From Lachnospiraceae bacterium (GTDB taxonomy: Bacteria; Bacillota; Clostridia; Lachnospirales; Lachnospiraceae): a DNA stretch of 42,661 bases. A program made the translations under genes and the position numbers. The stretch's first letter is position 1; each line of letters starts with the position of its first letter. The stretch spans positions 1 through 42,661 of the forward strand of contig JAILQS010000057.1 of assembly GCA_024698865.1 (NCBI GenBank). Direction: 5' to 3'. Under the pieces are notes generated by a model. That model did no database searches. It saw only the letters and a program-made list of their open reading frames with translations, and had not been told where the DNA came from. Positions 1 to 8,395 of this stretch are shown one piece after another.

Positions 1-11
1 AATCCGGCGCG

Positions 12-33
12 CAAGACTCGCGAGCGAGTCTTG
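12..33. repeat. Perfect short palindrome at the window edge
   Basis: Two 9-base arms (12-20 and 25-33) are exact reverse complements around the 4-base loop CGAG. A short direct repeat, AATCCGG, lies at 1-7 and again near 41-47. There is no T-run beside it, so it is not an obvious terminator. It may be the end of a larger palindromic repeat cut by the window. Confidence 0.6.
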
Positions 34-63
34 ACTATGAAATCCGGGAAGCTCTCTGCTTAT

Positions 64-125
64 AAAAAACTCCCCGGTAACGAAATTCTTTAAATTCTTT
101 AAAAAGAATACGTTCCCGGGGAAGT
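64..125 (-). terminator. Rho-independent terminator of the GH127 gene
   Basis: Read on the minus strand, a GC-rich arm (125-111) pairs with 82-69 with one mismatch and one bulge. A/T-rich inner repeats extend the stem. A run of six T follows at 69-64. It lies 26 bases past the stop codon of the glycosidase gene. Confidence 0.85.
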
Positions 126-150
126 CCCATTAAAAACTATGTTTCAATTG

Positions 151-3100
151 TTATTTGATTTTCTTTTTGGCTACTTTACTGTAAGCACCATAAAGTTTGG
201 TTTTACCTACTTTTACGAAAGCTCTTGCTTTTACGTAGTATGTAGTTTTCTTTGTCAGCTTCTTAACTGTTGTAGAAGTTGTTTTACCTTTAGAAATAAC
301 AACGGTTTTCTTTCCTTTTTTGAATTTCTTATCTTTTGCAAGAAGAATTTCATATCCGGAAATACCACTGAGTTTTTTCCATTTTACAGTGAGTGTCTTC
401 GTTTTCTTTGAGGAAACGGTTAATTTGCCCATCTGTTTTGGATTAACTGTAATGGTAACTGTTTTAGTAGCCTGGTTAAAGTTAGCTGTTGCTGCAGCAG
501 ATACTGTAATAACAGCTTTACCCGGTGCAATCACACGGATGTTACCTTTGGCATCCACAGTAGCTACTTTAGGGTTGTTGCTGTTGAATGAAAGTTTACC
601 ATCACCGTTGGTTTTAATACCAAGATTAAAGGTTTTTGCACCTGCTACTTTGGTGTAAGCGGCAGTTCCTGTTAAAACAGTTGCTTTCTTAACGCCAGGT
701 GTTACAGGTTCATCCGGGAATCCCGGTCTTGCCGTGAAGTTGCTGTCTTTAACTTCCAGTACAATTTCGTTGGATTCTGCGACAACAGATCCACCGCTGA
801 AACCTAACATCTTGATGTAATGTGTGCCTTTGGATAATCCGTTAATGGCAACTTTGTCTGCATTAAAGATTCCGCCACCCTTATATGGGTTTGTAAATAC
901 GTCGGTAAATTCTTTGGTGTATTTGCCGGATTTTTCTCCAACGAGGATTTTGTAATTCTTCGCAGCAGAAAGTTTGTAGTATTTAATCATTGCACCGCCA
1001 TAGAATTCAGAAGCCTCAATTTTCATTGGCTTTGGAGTCATAGGGGTGTTCAAAAGTTTCTTCTCTGCGTCGGTAAGATTTGCAGCTTTGGCAGAGTAAA
1101 CAGAATATGCTTTCTGATATCCTCTCAGACCGATTTTGCCTTTTTTGAAGGAGGAATCGGTAATGCTTTCTACCACAGTTCCGTCAATGAGGAATGCAAT
1201 TTTGTTACCCTGGCAGAGTACTTTTAATTTGTGTGTTGGTGTATTGGCAAATGTATAATTTGCTTCGGAAATTCCGGTCCAGTTATTGTCGGCTTTACCG
1301 ATTACGTAACCATCATTCTTTAATCCGAAATAGTAACCTTTATAAGAATCCGGGCCGCTTGCAATATTATCTGCTCTAAAGATAATACCTGCATTACCGC
1401 CACCATTGCCTAAAGCCATCTCGATTTCATAGGAATAATCGCTCCAGTTGGTATCTCCGGCAGAAGCTTTGATGTTGCTGGATTCTCCAAGATATAATTC
1501 ATTGTTATTAAACTGTGCAACGTTGTCACCAACTACAGTCCAATTAGAGGAACTTGCAAAGTTATCGCTAAAGTTTACAGTAACCTCTTCTGTCTGGCTG
1601 TTATCAGCAAATACAGCTAAGTCAGAAGCCTCAACATTTCGTACGGTGAGGTTATAAGCTGTAAAGGCTTCGTTGTATGAACGAAGTCCAACGGTACCGG
1701 TTGCATAGGAAGAATCCGTAAATTTATATGCAAATTCATCATCTACATAAACGGCATACTGATCGCCATAAGCTACAACTTTTAAGTTGTATTTAACCCC
1801 AGGATTAATGGTCCAAGGAATTTCTTCTACGGTACTCCAGCTTCCGTTTACTTTGCCGACAATAATACCGCTTCCAACGCTTCCAACTTTACCGATACCT
1901 ACAAAGTATCCGTTGTAGGCATCCGGACCATCGCCGTAGTTGCTCGTATGTAACATAATACCGCAGTTGTTGGTATCACATTTATCAACGGACAATCTTG
2001 CTTCTACCACGTAGTCAGACCAGTTTTCGGCAGCTGATGTGTTAAGAACTGCTTTTACGTTTGTATCTTTTTCGAAACGGATTTTGGTAAGCTTCTCTCC
2101 TGCCTCTTCGTTTGCCTGAATAGTAACGTTACCTTTAGTTCCGATAAGATCCCAATCCTGTTTCAAATAGTTTTCAGTGTTAAATCCGCTGTAAACCGCA
2201 TTTGCAGCGTTCGGATTTGGCTGTAAGCCTTCTTCCTGTTTTGGAGCAAATACGAATTCTTTACTTGTCTTAACTTCACCCATGATGAAAGCTTTTACAA
2301 CAGCATAATATGTTGTATCAGCATTAAGACCTTCTAAAGTAGCTGTGGAAGAACTGAATCCACGAACTTCTGTAGTGTAGTTTCCTGATTTGGTTCCATA
2401 TTCTACCCAGTAAGGAGTCTCCTGACTGTTTAAGTTGGTAAATAACTTAATAGTGCTTCCGTTACGTGATGTTGCACCTACGTTAATATCAGTAATTTTA
2501 CGATTAACGAGTTCAATTTCGATGCTTTCAACATCAACGTTTTCAAAACGAAGATTATTGTAAATATCGTTTGTAAATTTAAATCCACCGTTTAATCCGG
2601 AAAGAGATGCAAGATTGTTAAGTGTTGCAGTTCCACTGGTTAAATCGATGTCATTAATGGATTTGCCGTTAACCGTAACTTTTCCGTTACCGCTACCGGT
2701 TACTTTAAGGTTATAGTTGTTTGCAGCAGGAACTACGATGTTGTCAAATTCCTGATACTCTACTTCGTCGCCTGCATCGTTGTGACGTTTGATTTTATGA
2801 GAGTCTGCTTTTGTACGAACTACTTTGTCTGTAATAATGTTGCTGTTATCGGTATAAGCAACAGGAAAATGTGTAATCTTCAGACGTTCGCAACCATATG
2901 GAATCAATTCGATATCTTCTACTTTGGAAGCATCGTATTTAACGCCACTATATGGCTGTGGTCCGCAAAGGTTACCGTCCATCTGCCAGTCTTCTATTAA
3001 CTGTCCTTTTGCTTTGATTACAACAGGGGCATTATCAATTGAGAAAATGTTGTAATTTCTCGCTTCTTTTTCTGTACTGAAGTTTTCTCCTGTTTTGGCA

Positions 3101-4956
3101 TAAACCGCATCATTTTTCACAACAGTAAAGCCGTAATCTTTCTTTGTTTTATCAAGTACAAGAGCATAGTTCCATTTGCTCTTTGCATAAACCTCCTGAA
3201 TCGGAGTATTTACTTTTAACTCACGTACTTCATTATCGTGTGTTACTCTGTAGTCTTCTTCGATTTTTAAACTGTAGTATAATGGACCTTTCTTTACTGC
3301 TTTGGAATCATTATACCAGGTAGTAATTTCAAATTCGCTTGGGAATGTTACAACTACTTTATCTCCGTTTTTCCATTCTCTTGTAATCTTCTTGAATTCA
3401 CCGTTTACAATACCGGTTTCAGCCTGTCCGTTTACCGTGATGGTTGGAGTGGTTGTCCATTCCGGAATACGTAAACTTAATGGGAAGGATGCAGTTTCAC
3501 CTGTATAGGTAATTGTCATGCTGTCTTCAAACGGATAGTTGGTTTCTTCTGTGAAGCTGATTGTTTTGCCAGCGGAATTCTTGGTAGAAACCTGGTTTGG
3601 TCCGTATGTGATAACTGCAAGTCCGTCATCTTCTGAAGACATCCACATATTCTGTACGAATTTTGGCCATCCCATACCGTTATTTGCATAACAGCAGTCA
3701 AATCCGGAAGGAAGTGAGAATGCGGAACTGTCACCGTGGTCACAGTCGAATTCGTGGAATCCTTCGGTAGCTGCCACCTGATTCTGTAATGTGAAGTAAC
3801 AATGAGCGCTATAATCCTCTGAATAGCAGGAAGCTAATGAGTTATAAGCAATCATTTCCATATTGTCACCAATCCAGCCTTCGCCAAGTACACCCATAGT
3901 GATCTCGGAAGAAAGTAAACTTTCTACGACACCACAGGTCTCGGTACCGGTTGTAGATTTGTTGTACTCCGGTGCTTCGTCTGAGTTTGGAAGACTGTCA
4001 ATACGGCCATGATCCAGATTCCAGTTAAAGAATCCGTGTTCAAATGCAGCCTTAGAAATAATGTCTTTGTTTTTACGATAAATGAGGGATGGTGTTTTTA
4101 ATCCCTGGCTGGTATTAACTACGTGATAACGAACATTTTCTTCATTATAACGGGTTACCCATGGCTCTGTCTGAGAATATAATGTATCGCCAAGTTCGAT
4201 TAACCATGTGATTTGGGATTCTTTGTATCCATAACTGAGTAATTCATCGTACAACCAGTAAACGCTGTAGATGTTGTCTCCACCTCTGGCAGCGGCCCAG
4301 CTTGTTAAACGATTGCCAGGTAATGTGTTTCTCTGATAATTAAAATACTTGTACATAAAGTTAAGAATTTTTTTCTGTTTATCAGAAATACCTTCGATGT
4401 CATTAATGCTTGTAGTATCGCCATCAGCATTTACTACTGCTTTGGTGTTGTTAAGGCGGCCAAGTGCATTGTAATAATCAATAATTGCCATCAGCATAGG
4501 CATTCTTGGCCACCAGTCAGTATTGCTCAGTGGTCCATAAAAACCATCGCTACGCTGGCTGTTAATCGCTGCATCCATCCAGCTTTCGGCTTCCTGCATA
4601 AGACTTTCATCTTCTAATTCATATGCAAGCGCAACGAGACCACGAACAAAGTAAGGACCGTTCTCCCAACTCTCTCCGCTCGTACCGAGCCAGCCACTGG
4701 TTGCGGCGTTGTAATTGTTATACTTTTTCATTTCACCGGTAAGATACTTCGCCTGAAGCTCTAACTGGTTTTTTAACCAGCCGGTGGCTTTTACGGAACC
4801 TAAAGAAAGCGGTTTGTATACCACTTTTTCAAGTCTCGAATTGTCACCCACTGCGGCTTTGGATTTGTCTGTATTAGTCGGTATCATAAGTCCGGTTAAT
4901 ACAAGCACAAATACTAAAGAAATCGCAAGGATTCGTTGTAAAATGCTATTTTTCAT
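151..4956 (-). CDS. Secreted multidomain GH127-type beta-L-arabinofuranosidase
   Basis: A 1601-residue extracellular enzyme likely to release L-arabinofuranose from plant cell-wall glycans. Residues 1-35 form a signal peptide ending in SKAA. The catalytic (alpha/alpha)6 barrel plus beta-sandwiches cover roughly 45-800. Glu339-x-Cys341 and the pair Cys421-Cys422 match the Glu/three-Cys zinc site of Bifidobacterium HypBA1, where one Cys is the nucleophile; Glu327 or Glu330 may be the acid/base. Then come an Fn3 domain (about 820-905), two tandem LamG/concanavalin-like domains (about 920-1108 and 1127-1293), an Fn3-like segment (1305-1405), a Big2 domain (1422-1505) and a very Lys-rich Fn3 domain to the end. 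There is no LPXTG motif, so wall attachment, if any, is non-covalent. The start has GGAGG 8 bases upstream. A TTGACA lies at 5039-5044, but I see no well-spaced -10. The gene stands alone between two terminators. The class is secure; the exact substrate is inferred. Confidence 0.85.
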   Translation of the reverse strand: MKNSILQRILAISLVFVLVLTGLMIPTNTDKSKAAVGDNSRLEKVVYKPLSLGSVKATGWLKNQLELQAKYLTGEMKKYNNYNAATSGWLGTSGESWENGPYFVRGLVALAYELEDESLMQEAESWMDAAINSQRSDGFYGPLSNTDWWPRMPMLMAIIDYYNALGRLNNTKAVVNADGDTTSINDIEGISDKQKKILNFMYKYFNYQRNTLPGNRLTSWAAARGGDNIYSVYWLYDELLSYGYKESQITWLIELGDTLYSQTEPWVTRYNEENVRYHVVNTSQGLKTPSLIYRKNKDIISKAAFEHGFFNWNLDHGRIDSLPNSDEAPEYNKSTTGTETCGVVESLLSSEITMGVLGEGWIGDNMEMIAYNSLASCYSEDYSAHCYFTLQNQVAATEGFHEFDCDHGDSSAFSLPSGFDCCYANNGMGWPKFVQNMWMSSEDDGLAVITYGPNQVSTKNSAGKTISFTEETNYPFEDSMTITYTGETASFPLSLRIPEWTTTPTITVNGQAETGIVNGEFKKITREWKNGDKVVVTFPSEFEITTWYNDSKAVKKGPLYYSLKIEEDYRVTHDNEVRELKVNTPIQEVYAKSKWNYALVLDKTKKDYGFTVVKNDAVYAKTGENFSTEKEARNYNIFSIDNAPVVIKAKGQLIEDWQMDGNLCGPQPYSGVKYDASKVEDIELIPYGCERLKITHFPVAYTDNSNIITDKVVRTKADSHKIKRHNDAGDEVEYQEFDNIVVPAANNYNLKVTGSGNGKVTVNGKSINDIDLTSGTATLNNLASLSGLNGGFKFTNDIYNNLRFENVDVESIEIELVNRKITDINVGATSRNGSTIKLFTNLNSQETPYWVEYGTKSGNYTTEVRGFSSSTATLEGLNADTTYYAVVKAFIMGEVKTSKEFVFAPKQEEGLQPNPNAANAVYSGFNTENYLKQDWDLIGTKGNVTIQANEEAGEKLTKIRFEKDTNVKAVLNTSAAENWSDYVVEARLSVDKCDTNNCGIMLHTSNYGDGPDAYNGYFVGIGKVGSVGSGIIVGKVNGSWSTVEEIPWTINPGVKYNLKVVAYGDQYAVYVDDEFAYKFTDSSYATGTVGLRSYNEAFTAYNLTVRNVEASDLAVFADNSQTEEVTVNFSDNFASSSNWTVVGDNVAQFNNNELYLGESSNIKASAGDTNWSDYSYEIEMALGNGGGNAGIIFRADNIASGPDSYKGYYFGLKNDGYVIGKADNNWTGISEANYTFANTPTHKLKVLCQGNKIAFLIDGTVVESITDSSFKKGKIGLRGYQKAYSVYSAKAANLTDAEKKLLNTPMTPKPMKIEASEFYGGAMIKYYKLSAAKNYKILVGEKSGKYTKEFTDVFTNPYKGGGIFNADKVAINGLSKGTHYIKMLGFSGGSVVAESNEIVLEVKDSNFTARPGFPDEPVTPGVKKATVLTGTAAYTKVAGAKTFNLGIKTNGDGKLSFNSNNPKVATVDAKGNIRVIAPGKAVITVSAAATANFNQATKTVTITVNPKQMGKLTVSSKKTKTLTVKWKKLSGISGYEILLAKDKKFKKGKKTVVISKGKTTSTTVKKLTKKTTYYVKARAFVKVGKTKLYGAYSKVAKKKIK

Positions 4957-5125
4957 ACTTAACCTCCAAAATTAAAAAATATATGCAACATCATAAAGTA
5001 TAGCGTTTTGAAAAATAAAAGTATTTACGTTATTTTGATGTCAAATTACGTTTTTTTGTCCTGTTTTGTTGAATATAATAAATATTTCACATGTTGTATA
5101 ATAAAATAAGTTATATTATGAGAAT

Positions 5126-5179
5126 AAAAAAGAAACAGACCAACATATGCGATAAAACGTATATGTATAATCTGTTTCT
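5126..5179 (-). terminator. rpsU terminator, probably bidirectional
   Basis: The 9-base arms 5131-5139 and 5171-5179 are exact complements, and an inner ACATAT/ATATGT stem extends the hairpin. On the minus strand it is followed by T-rich sequence (5130-5126). On the plus strand it is followed by ATTTTTTAATT. It isolates rpsU from the glycosidase gene. Confidence 0.85.
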
Positions 5180-5201
5180 ATTTTTTAATTATGAAAATTA
5201 A

Positions 5202-5375
5202 TTAAAATTTACGTTTACGAGCAGCCTCTGATTTTTTCTTACGACGAACACTTGGTTTCTCGTAATGCTCTCTTTTACGAATCTCTTGCTGGATACCTGC
5301 TTTCGCACAACTTCTCTTGAATCTGCGAAGTGCACTATCCAATGTTTCGTTTTCTTTTACGATTACATTTGACAT
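5202..5375 (-). CDS. rpsU: 30S ribosomal protein S21
   Basis: A 57-residue, strongly basic protein of the small ribosomal subunit that in other bacteria helps early steps of initiation near the anti-Shine-Dalgarno region. The sequence begins [10 protein letters not shown] and ends in the [12 protein letters not shown]-type basic tail typical of S21, and the length is normal for the family. An upstream in-frame extension to 5423 exists, but S21 homology starts at the ATG ending at 5375. That ATG has AGGTG about 8 bases upstream and a stronger GGAGG about 14 bases upstream. It has its own promoter (5452-5479) and a strong terminator, so it is monocistronic, although it follows alaS. Confidence 0.97.
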   Translation of the reverse strand: MSNVIVKENETLDSALRRFKRSCAKAGIQQEIRKREHYEKPSVRRKKKSEAARKRKF

Positions 5376-5451
5376 AGTCTCACACCTAACCTCCCCTCCA
5401 GTTGCGTATTTTGCTATATACAACTGTTTGGGTTATTTTATAGCAACTTTG

Positions 5452-5479
5452 ATTATATCATAAAATTTCGATTCGTCAA
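5452..5479 (-). promoter_or_regulatory. Sigma-A promoter of rpsU
   Basis: On the minus strand a -35 TTGACG (5479-5474), a 16-base spacer and a perfect -10 TATAAT (5457-5452) predict a start near 5445 and a leader of about 70 bases. Confidence 0.8.
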
Positions 5480-5497
5480 CTATTATATCGAAATTTT
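5462..5497. repeat. 11-bp perfect palindrome enclosing the rpsU -35
   Basis: The arms 5462-5472 (AAAATTTCGAT) and 5487-5497 (ATCGAAATTTT) are exact reverse complements with a 14-base loop. The rpsU -35 (5474-5479) sits in the loop. On the minus strand the distal arm ends in TTTT, so it could be a weak alaS terminator, or it could be a protein-binding site. The sequence does not decide between these. Confidence 0.6.
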
Positions 5498-5588
5498 TAT
5501 CAAATTTTTGTGAAATACCAGTCCCGTAAAGTAAACCATCTGTATTATCGGATGTAGTGTCAAGAACAATAAAATACACAAAAGAAAA

Positions 5589-8228
5589 CTATTTAAGCTG
5601 TCCCTCTAACACTTCGCTTACTTTTGCGATGGCATCTTTAATACCTGCCGGGTTCTTTCCTCCCGCCTGTGCCATATTTGGACGTCCTCCACCGCCACCT
5701 CCTACTAAGGCAGAGATTTCTTTGATAAGGTTTCCGGCATGTGCTCCGGCTTTTACTGCTGCATCAGTAGCCATAGCAACTAAGCTGACTTTGCCGTTAA
5801 GAGCGGAAGCAAGAACTACGACACCATCACCAATATCCTGTTTTAACTGATCTCCGAGGTTGCGAAGCTCGTTCATATCTACATCCGGTACTTCAACCGC
5901 CAGAAGTTTGGTTCCTTTTACTTCTACTACCTGGCTCATTACATCACCGAGTGATTCATTGGCAAGTTTGTCTTTTAACTGCTGGTTTTCAGAGTGTAAT
6001 GCTTTCATCTCATCTAAGATACTCTGGATTTTGTGAGTTAAGTTACCTGCATCAGTTTTTACTAATGCACATACCTCTTCGAACTCTTCTTCCAGTTGTT
6101 TGTAATATTTCATTACTCCCTCACCGGTAAGTGCTTCAATACGTCTAACACCTGCAGCAACTCCGCTTTCGGAAATGATCTTGAAGTTGCCGATATTGCT
6201 AGTGTTAGATACGTGAGTACCACCACAAAGTTCGATTGAGAAGTCTCCCATAGAAACCACACGTACGGTATCTCCGTATTTCTCACCGAATAATGCCATA
6301 GCACCAGATTTCTTAGCTTCTTCAATTGGCATTTCTTTGGTGATAACGGCAAGGCTTTTCTGGATTTGCTCATTAACCAATGCTTCTGTTTGCTGGATTT
6401 CTTCCGGTGTCATTGCGGAGAAATGAGCAAAGTCGAAACGAAGTCTGTCCGGTGCCACAAAAGATCCTTTCTGCTCTACGTGAGAACCAAGAACGGTCTT
6501 CAATGCTTTTTGTAATAAGTGCGTTGCACTATGGTTTTTGCAGGTGTTTGCTCTTTCGCTGGCAGAAACACTGAGATTTGCTGTCTGGTCAAGCAAAATG
6601 CTTCCCTTGGAAACGTATCCTACGTGACCGACTTTTCCACCTGCCAGTTTAATTGCATCATTTACAATAAATTCACCGGTTTCAGTAGTAATCACACCGT
6701 GGTCGCCTTCCTGTCCACCCATAGTAGCATAGAAAGGTGTTTCGGATACAATAACGGTTCCGTTGGTGCCTTCTGAAAGTTCTCCGGTAATCTCTTTTTC
6801 GGTAGTAAGTACTGTAATGTTAGAACTATGTGTTAATTTCTCATATCCAACAAATTCTGTTGTAATAGATGTATCGATTTCATCATATACAGTAGCATCT
6901 GCACCCATGTAGTTGGTTGTGGCACGTGCGTTTCTTGCTCTTACACGCTGCTCTTCCATTGCCTCTTTAAAGCCCTCTTCATCTACCGTATATCCTTTTT
7001 CCTCAAGAATTTCTTTGGTAAGATCAATCGGGAATCCATATGTATCATATAATACAAAGGCATCATTTCCGGAAAGCTGTTTGGTATTGCTTTCTACTAA
7101 TTTGGCTTCCATATCAGATAAGATGGAAAGTCCCTGGTCGATGGTTTTGTTGAAGTTTTCTTCTTCCTGAGCCAGTACTTTGAAAATGAATTCTTTCTTT
7201 TCTTCTAATTCCGGATATCCATCCTTGGAACCTGCAATTACTGTCTCACTTAATTTGGCAAGAAATGCACCGGTAATACCAAGCAGTCTTCCGTGTCTTG
7301 CTGCACGACGAATCAGACGTCTGAGTACATATCCTCTGCCTTCGTTGGTTGGCATAATTCCATCGGAAATCATAAAAGTAGCGGAACGGATATGGTCTGT
7401 AATCAGACGAATGGAAATGTCTTTGTTTTCATCTTCTTTGTATGTAACATTAGCAAATTCGCAAACTTTGTTACGAAGTGCCTGAATAGTATCTACGTCA
7501 AAAATAGAATCTACATCCTGTACAACTACAGCAAGTCTTTCAAGCCCCATACCGGTATCGATATTTTTGTTCTCAAGTTCTTCGTAGTTGCCATTACCGT
7601 CATTTTCAAACTGGGTAAATACGTTATTCCATACTTCCATATAACGGTCGCAATCGCAGCCTACGGTACAATCCGGTTTGCCACAGCCGTATTTTTCGCC
7701 GCGGTCATAATAAATCTCGGAACATGGACCACAAGGACCTGCACCATGCTCCCAGAAGTTATCCTCTTTGCCAAATCTGAAAATACGTTCTTTATCAATA
7801 CCGATTTCTTTGTTCCAGATATCAAACGCTTCATCATCTGTTTCAAAAACAGATGGATAAAGACGATTCTTATCTAAACCTACAACTTCGGTTAAGAATT
7901 CCCAGGACCATGCAATGGCTTCTTTCTTAAAATAATCTCCGAAAGAAAAGTTTCCAAGCATCTCAAAGAACGTACCGTGTCTTGCAGTTTTACCTACATT
8001 TTCGATATCTCCGGTACGAATACATTTCTGGCAGGTGGCAACTCTACGTCTTGGTGGAATCTCCTGCCCGGTAAAGTATGGTTTTAAAGGCGCCATTCCG
8101 GCGTTGATTAACAATAAACTGTTATCATTGTGTGGAACAAGAGAAAAACTGTTCATTACAAGATGCTCTTTGCTTTCAAAGAAATCCAGATACATCTTTC
8201 TAAGTTCATTTACTCCGTAAGCTCTCAT
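5589..8228 (-). CDS. alaS: Alanyl-tRNA synthetase
   Basis: A cytosolic class II enzyme that charges tRNA-Ala; it is 879 residues, normal for the family. The N-terminal catalytic core contains the family signatures FFESKEH, INAGMAPLKPYF and RTGDIENVG. The editing domain carries the zinc ligands His566, His570, Cys668 and His672 (HSATH and CGGTH motifs). The C-terminal dimerisation domain ends with a glycine-rich GGGGGGRP segment. The ATG has AGGAGG 12 bases upstream. The gene lies 20 bases after a small membrane-protein gene and appears to be the last gene of the hisB-hisIE transcript. I found no T-box leader (no AGGGTGG-type antiterminator core), although Firmicute synthetase genes often have one. 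Confidence 0.98.
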   Translation of the reverse strand: MRAYGVNELRKMYLDFFESKEHLVMNSFSLVPHNDNSLLLINAGMAPLKPYFTGQEIPPRRRVATCQKCIRTGDIENVGKTARHGTFFEMLGNFSFGDYFKKEAIAWSWEFLTEVVGLDKNRLYPSVFETDDEAFDIWNKEIGIDKERIFRFGKEDNFWEHGAGPCGPCSEIYYDRGEKYGCGKPDCTVGCDCDRYMEVWNNVFTQFENDGNGNYEELENKNIDTGMGLERLAVVVQDVDSIFDVDTIQALRNKVCEFANVTYKEDENKDISIRLITDHIRSATFMISDGIMPTNEGRGYVLRRLIRRAARHGRLLGITGAFLAKLSETVIAGSKDGYPELEEKKEFIFKVLAQEEENFNKTIDQGLSILSDMEAKLVESNTKQLSGNDAFVLYDTYGFPIDLTKEILEEKGYTVDEEGFKEAMEEQRVRARNARATTNYMGADATVYDEIDTSITTEFVGYEKLTHSSNITVLTTEKEITGELSEGTNGTVIVSETPFYATMGGQEGDHGVITTETGEFIVNDAIKLAGGKVGHVGYVSKGSILLDQTANLSVSASERANTCKNHSATHLLQKALKTVLGSHVEQKGSFVAPDRLRFDFAHFSAMTPEEIQQTEALVNEQIQKSLAVITKEMPIEEAKKSGAMALFGEKYGDTVRVVSMGDFSIELCGGTHVSNTSNIGNFKIISESGVAAGVRRIEALTGEGVMKYYKQLEEEFEEVCALVKTDAGNLTHKIQSILDEMKALHSENQQLKDKLANESLGDVMSQVVEVKGTKLLAVEVPDVDMNELRNLGDQLKQDIGDGVVVLASALNGKVSLVAMATDAAVKAGAHAGNLIKEISALVGGGGGGRPNMAQAGGKNPAGIKDAIAKVSEVLEGQLK

Positions 8229-8248
8229 TGAAAAAAAGTCCTCCTAAA

Positions 8249-8374
8249 TTACTGATTGGTATTATTGTTTTTTCTTTTGCGTAATGTAATCCCCAAATAA
8301 ATTCCAAGCCCTCCAACAATTACAAAGGCAATAAATTTGATAATATATGTGATCAAAGCACTTACAAATAACAT
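8249..8374 (-). CDS. Small single-span membrane protein (41 aa)
   Basis: I do not recognise a named family. The predicted protein starts MLFVSALITY and has one hydrophobic helix covering about residues 2-28, with Gly-Gly in its second half. It ends in a short basic and Asn-rich tail (RKRKNNN), consistent with a single-pass membrane protein with a cytoplasmic C-terminus by the positive-inside rule. Support for its reality: an AGAGGT ribosome site about 6 bases before the ATG, a clean stop, and tight packing 21 bases after hisIE and 20 bases before alaS on the same strand. It is too short for standard gene-length cut-offs. From memory, similar short membrane ORFs occur near alaS in other Lachnospiraceae; this needs a search. 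Confidence 0.7.
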   Translation of the reverse strand: MLFVSALITYIIKFIAFVIVGGLGIYLGITLRKRKNNNTNQ

Positions 8375-8395
8375 ACGTATACCTCTTTTCTATAA

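Noticed and set aside
111-119. CGTTCCCGG repeated at 111, 30726 and 42247 as a possible repeat family
   Set aside because: All three copies lie in hairpin stems or loops of different structures, and flanking bases do not match; a 9-mer three times in 42 kb of hairpins is not enough for a repeat family.
7293-7877. 194-codon plus-strand reading frame
   Set aside because: It lies wholly antisense to alaS, has Phe/Ile/Asn-rich shadow composition and no ribosome site.
8229-8395. T-box riboswitch before alaS
   Set aside because: I looked for the conserved AGGGTGG-type antiterminator core and a following terminator and found neither; the space is taken by a small ORF.
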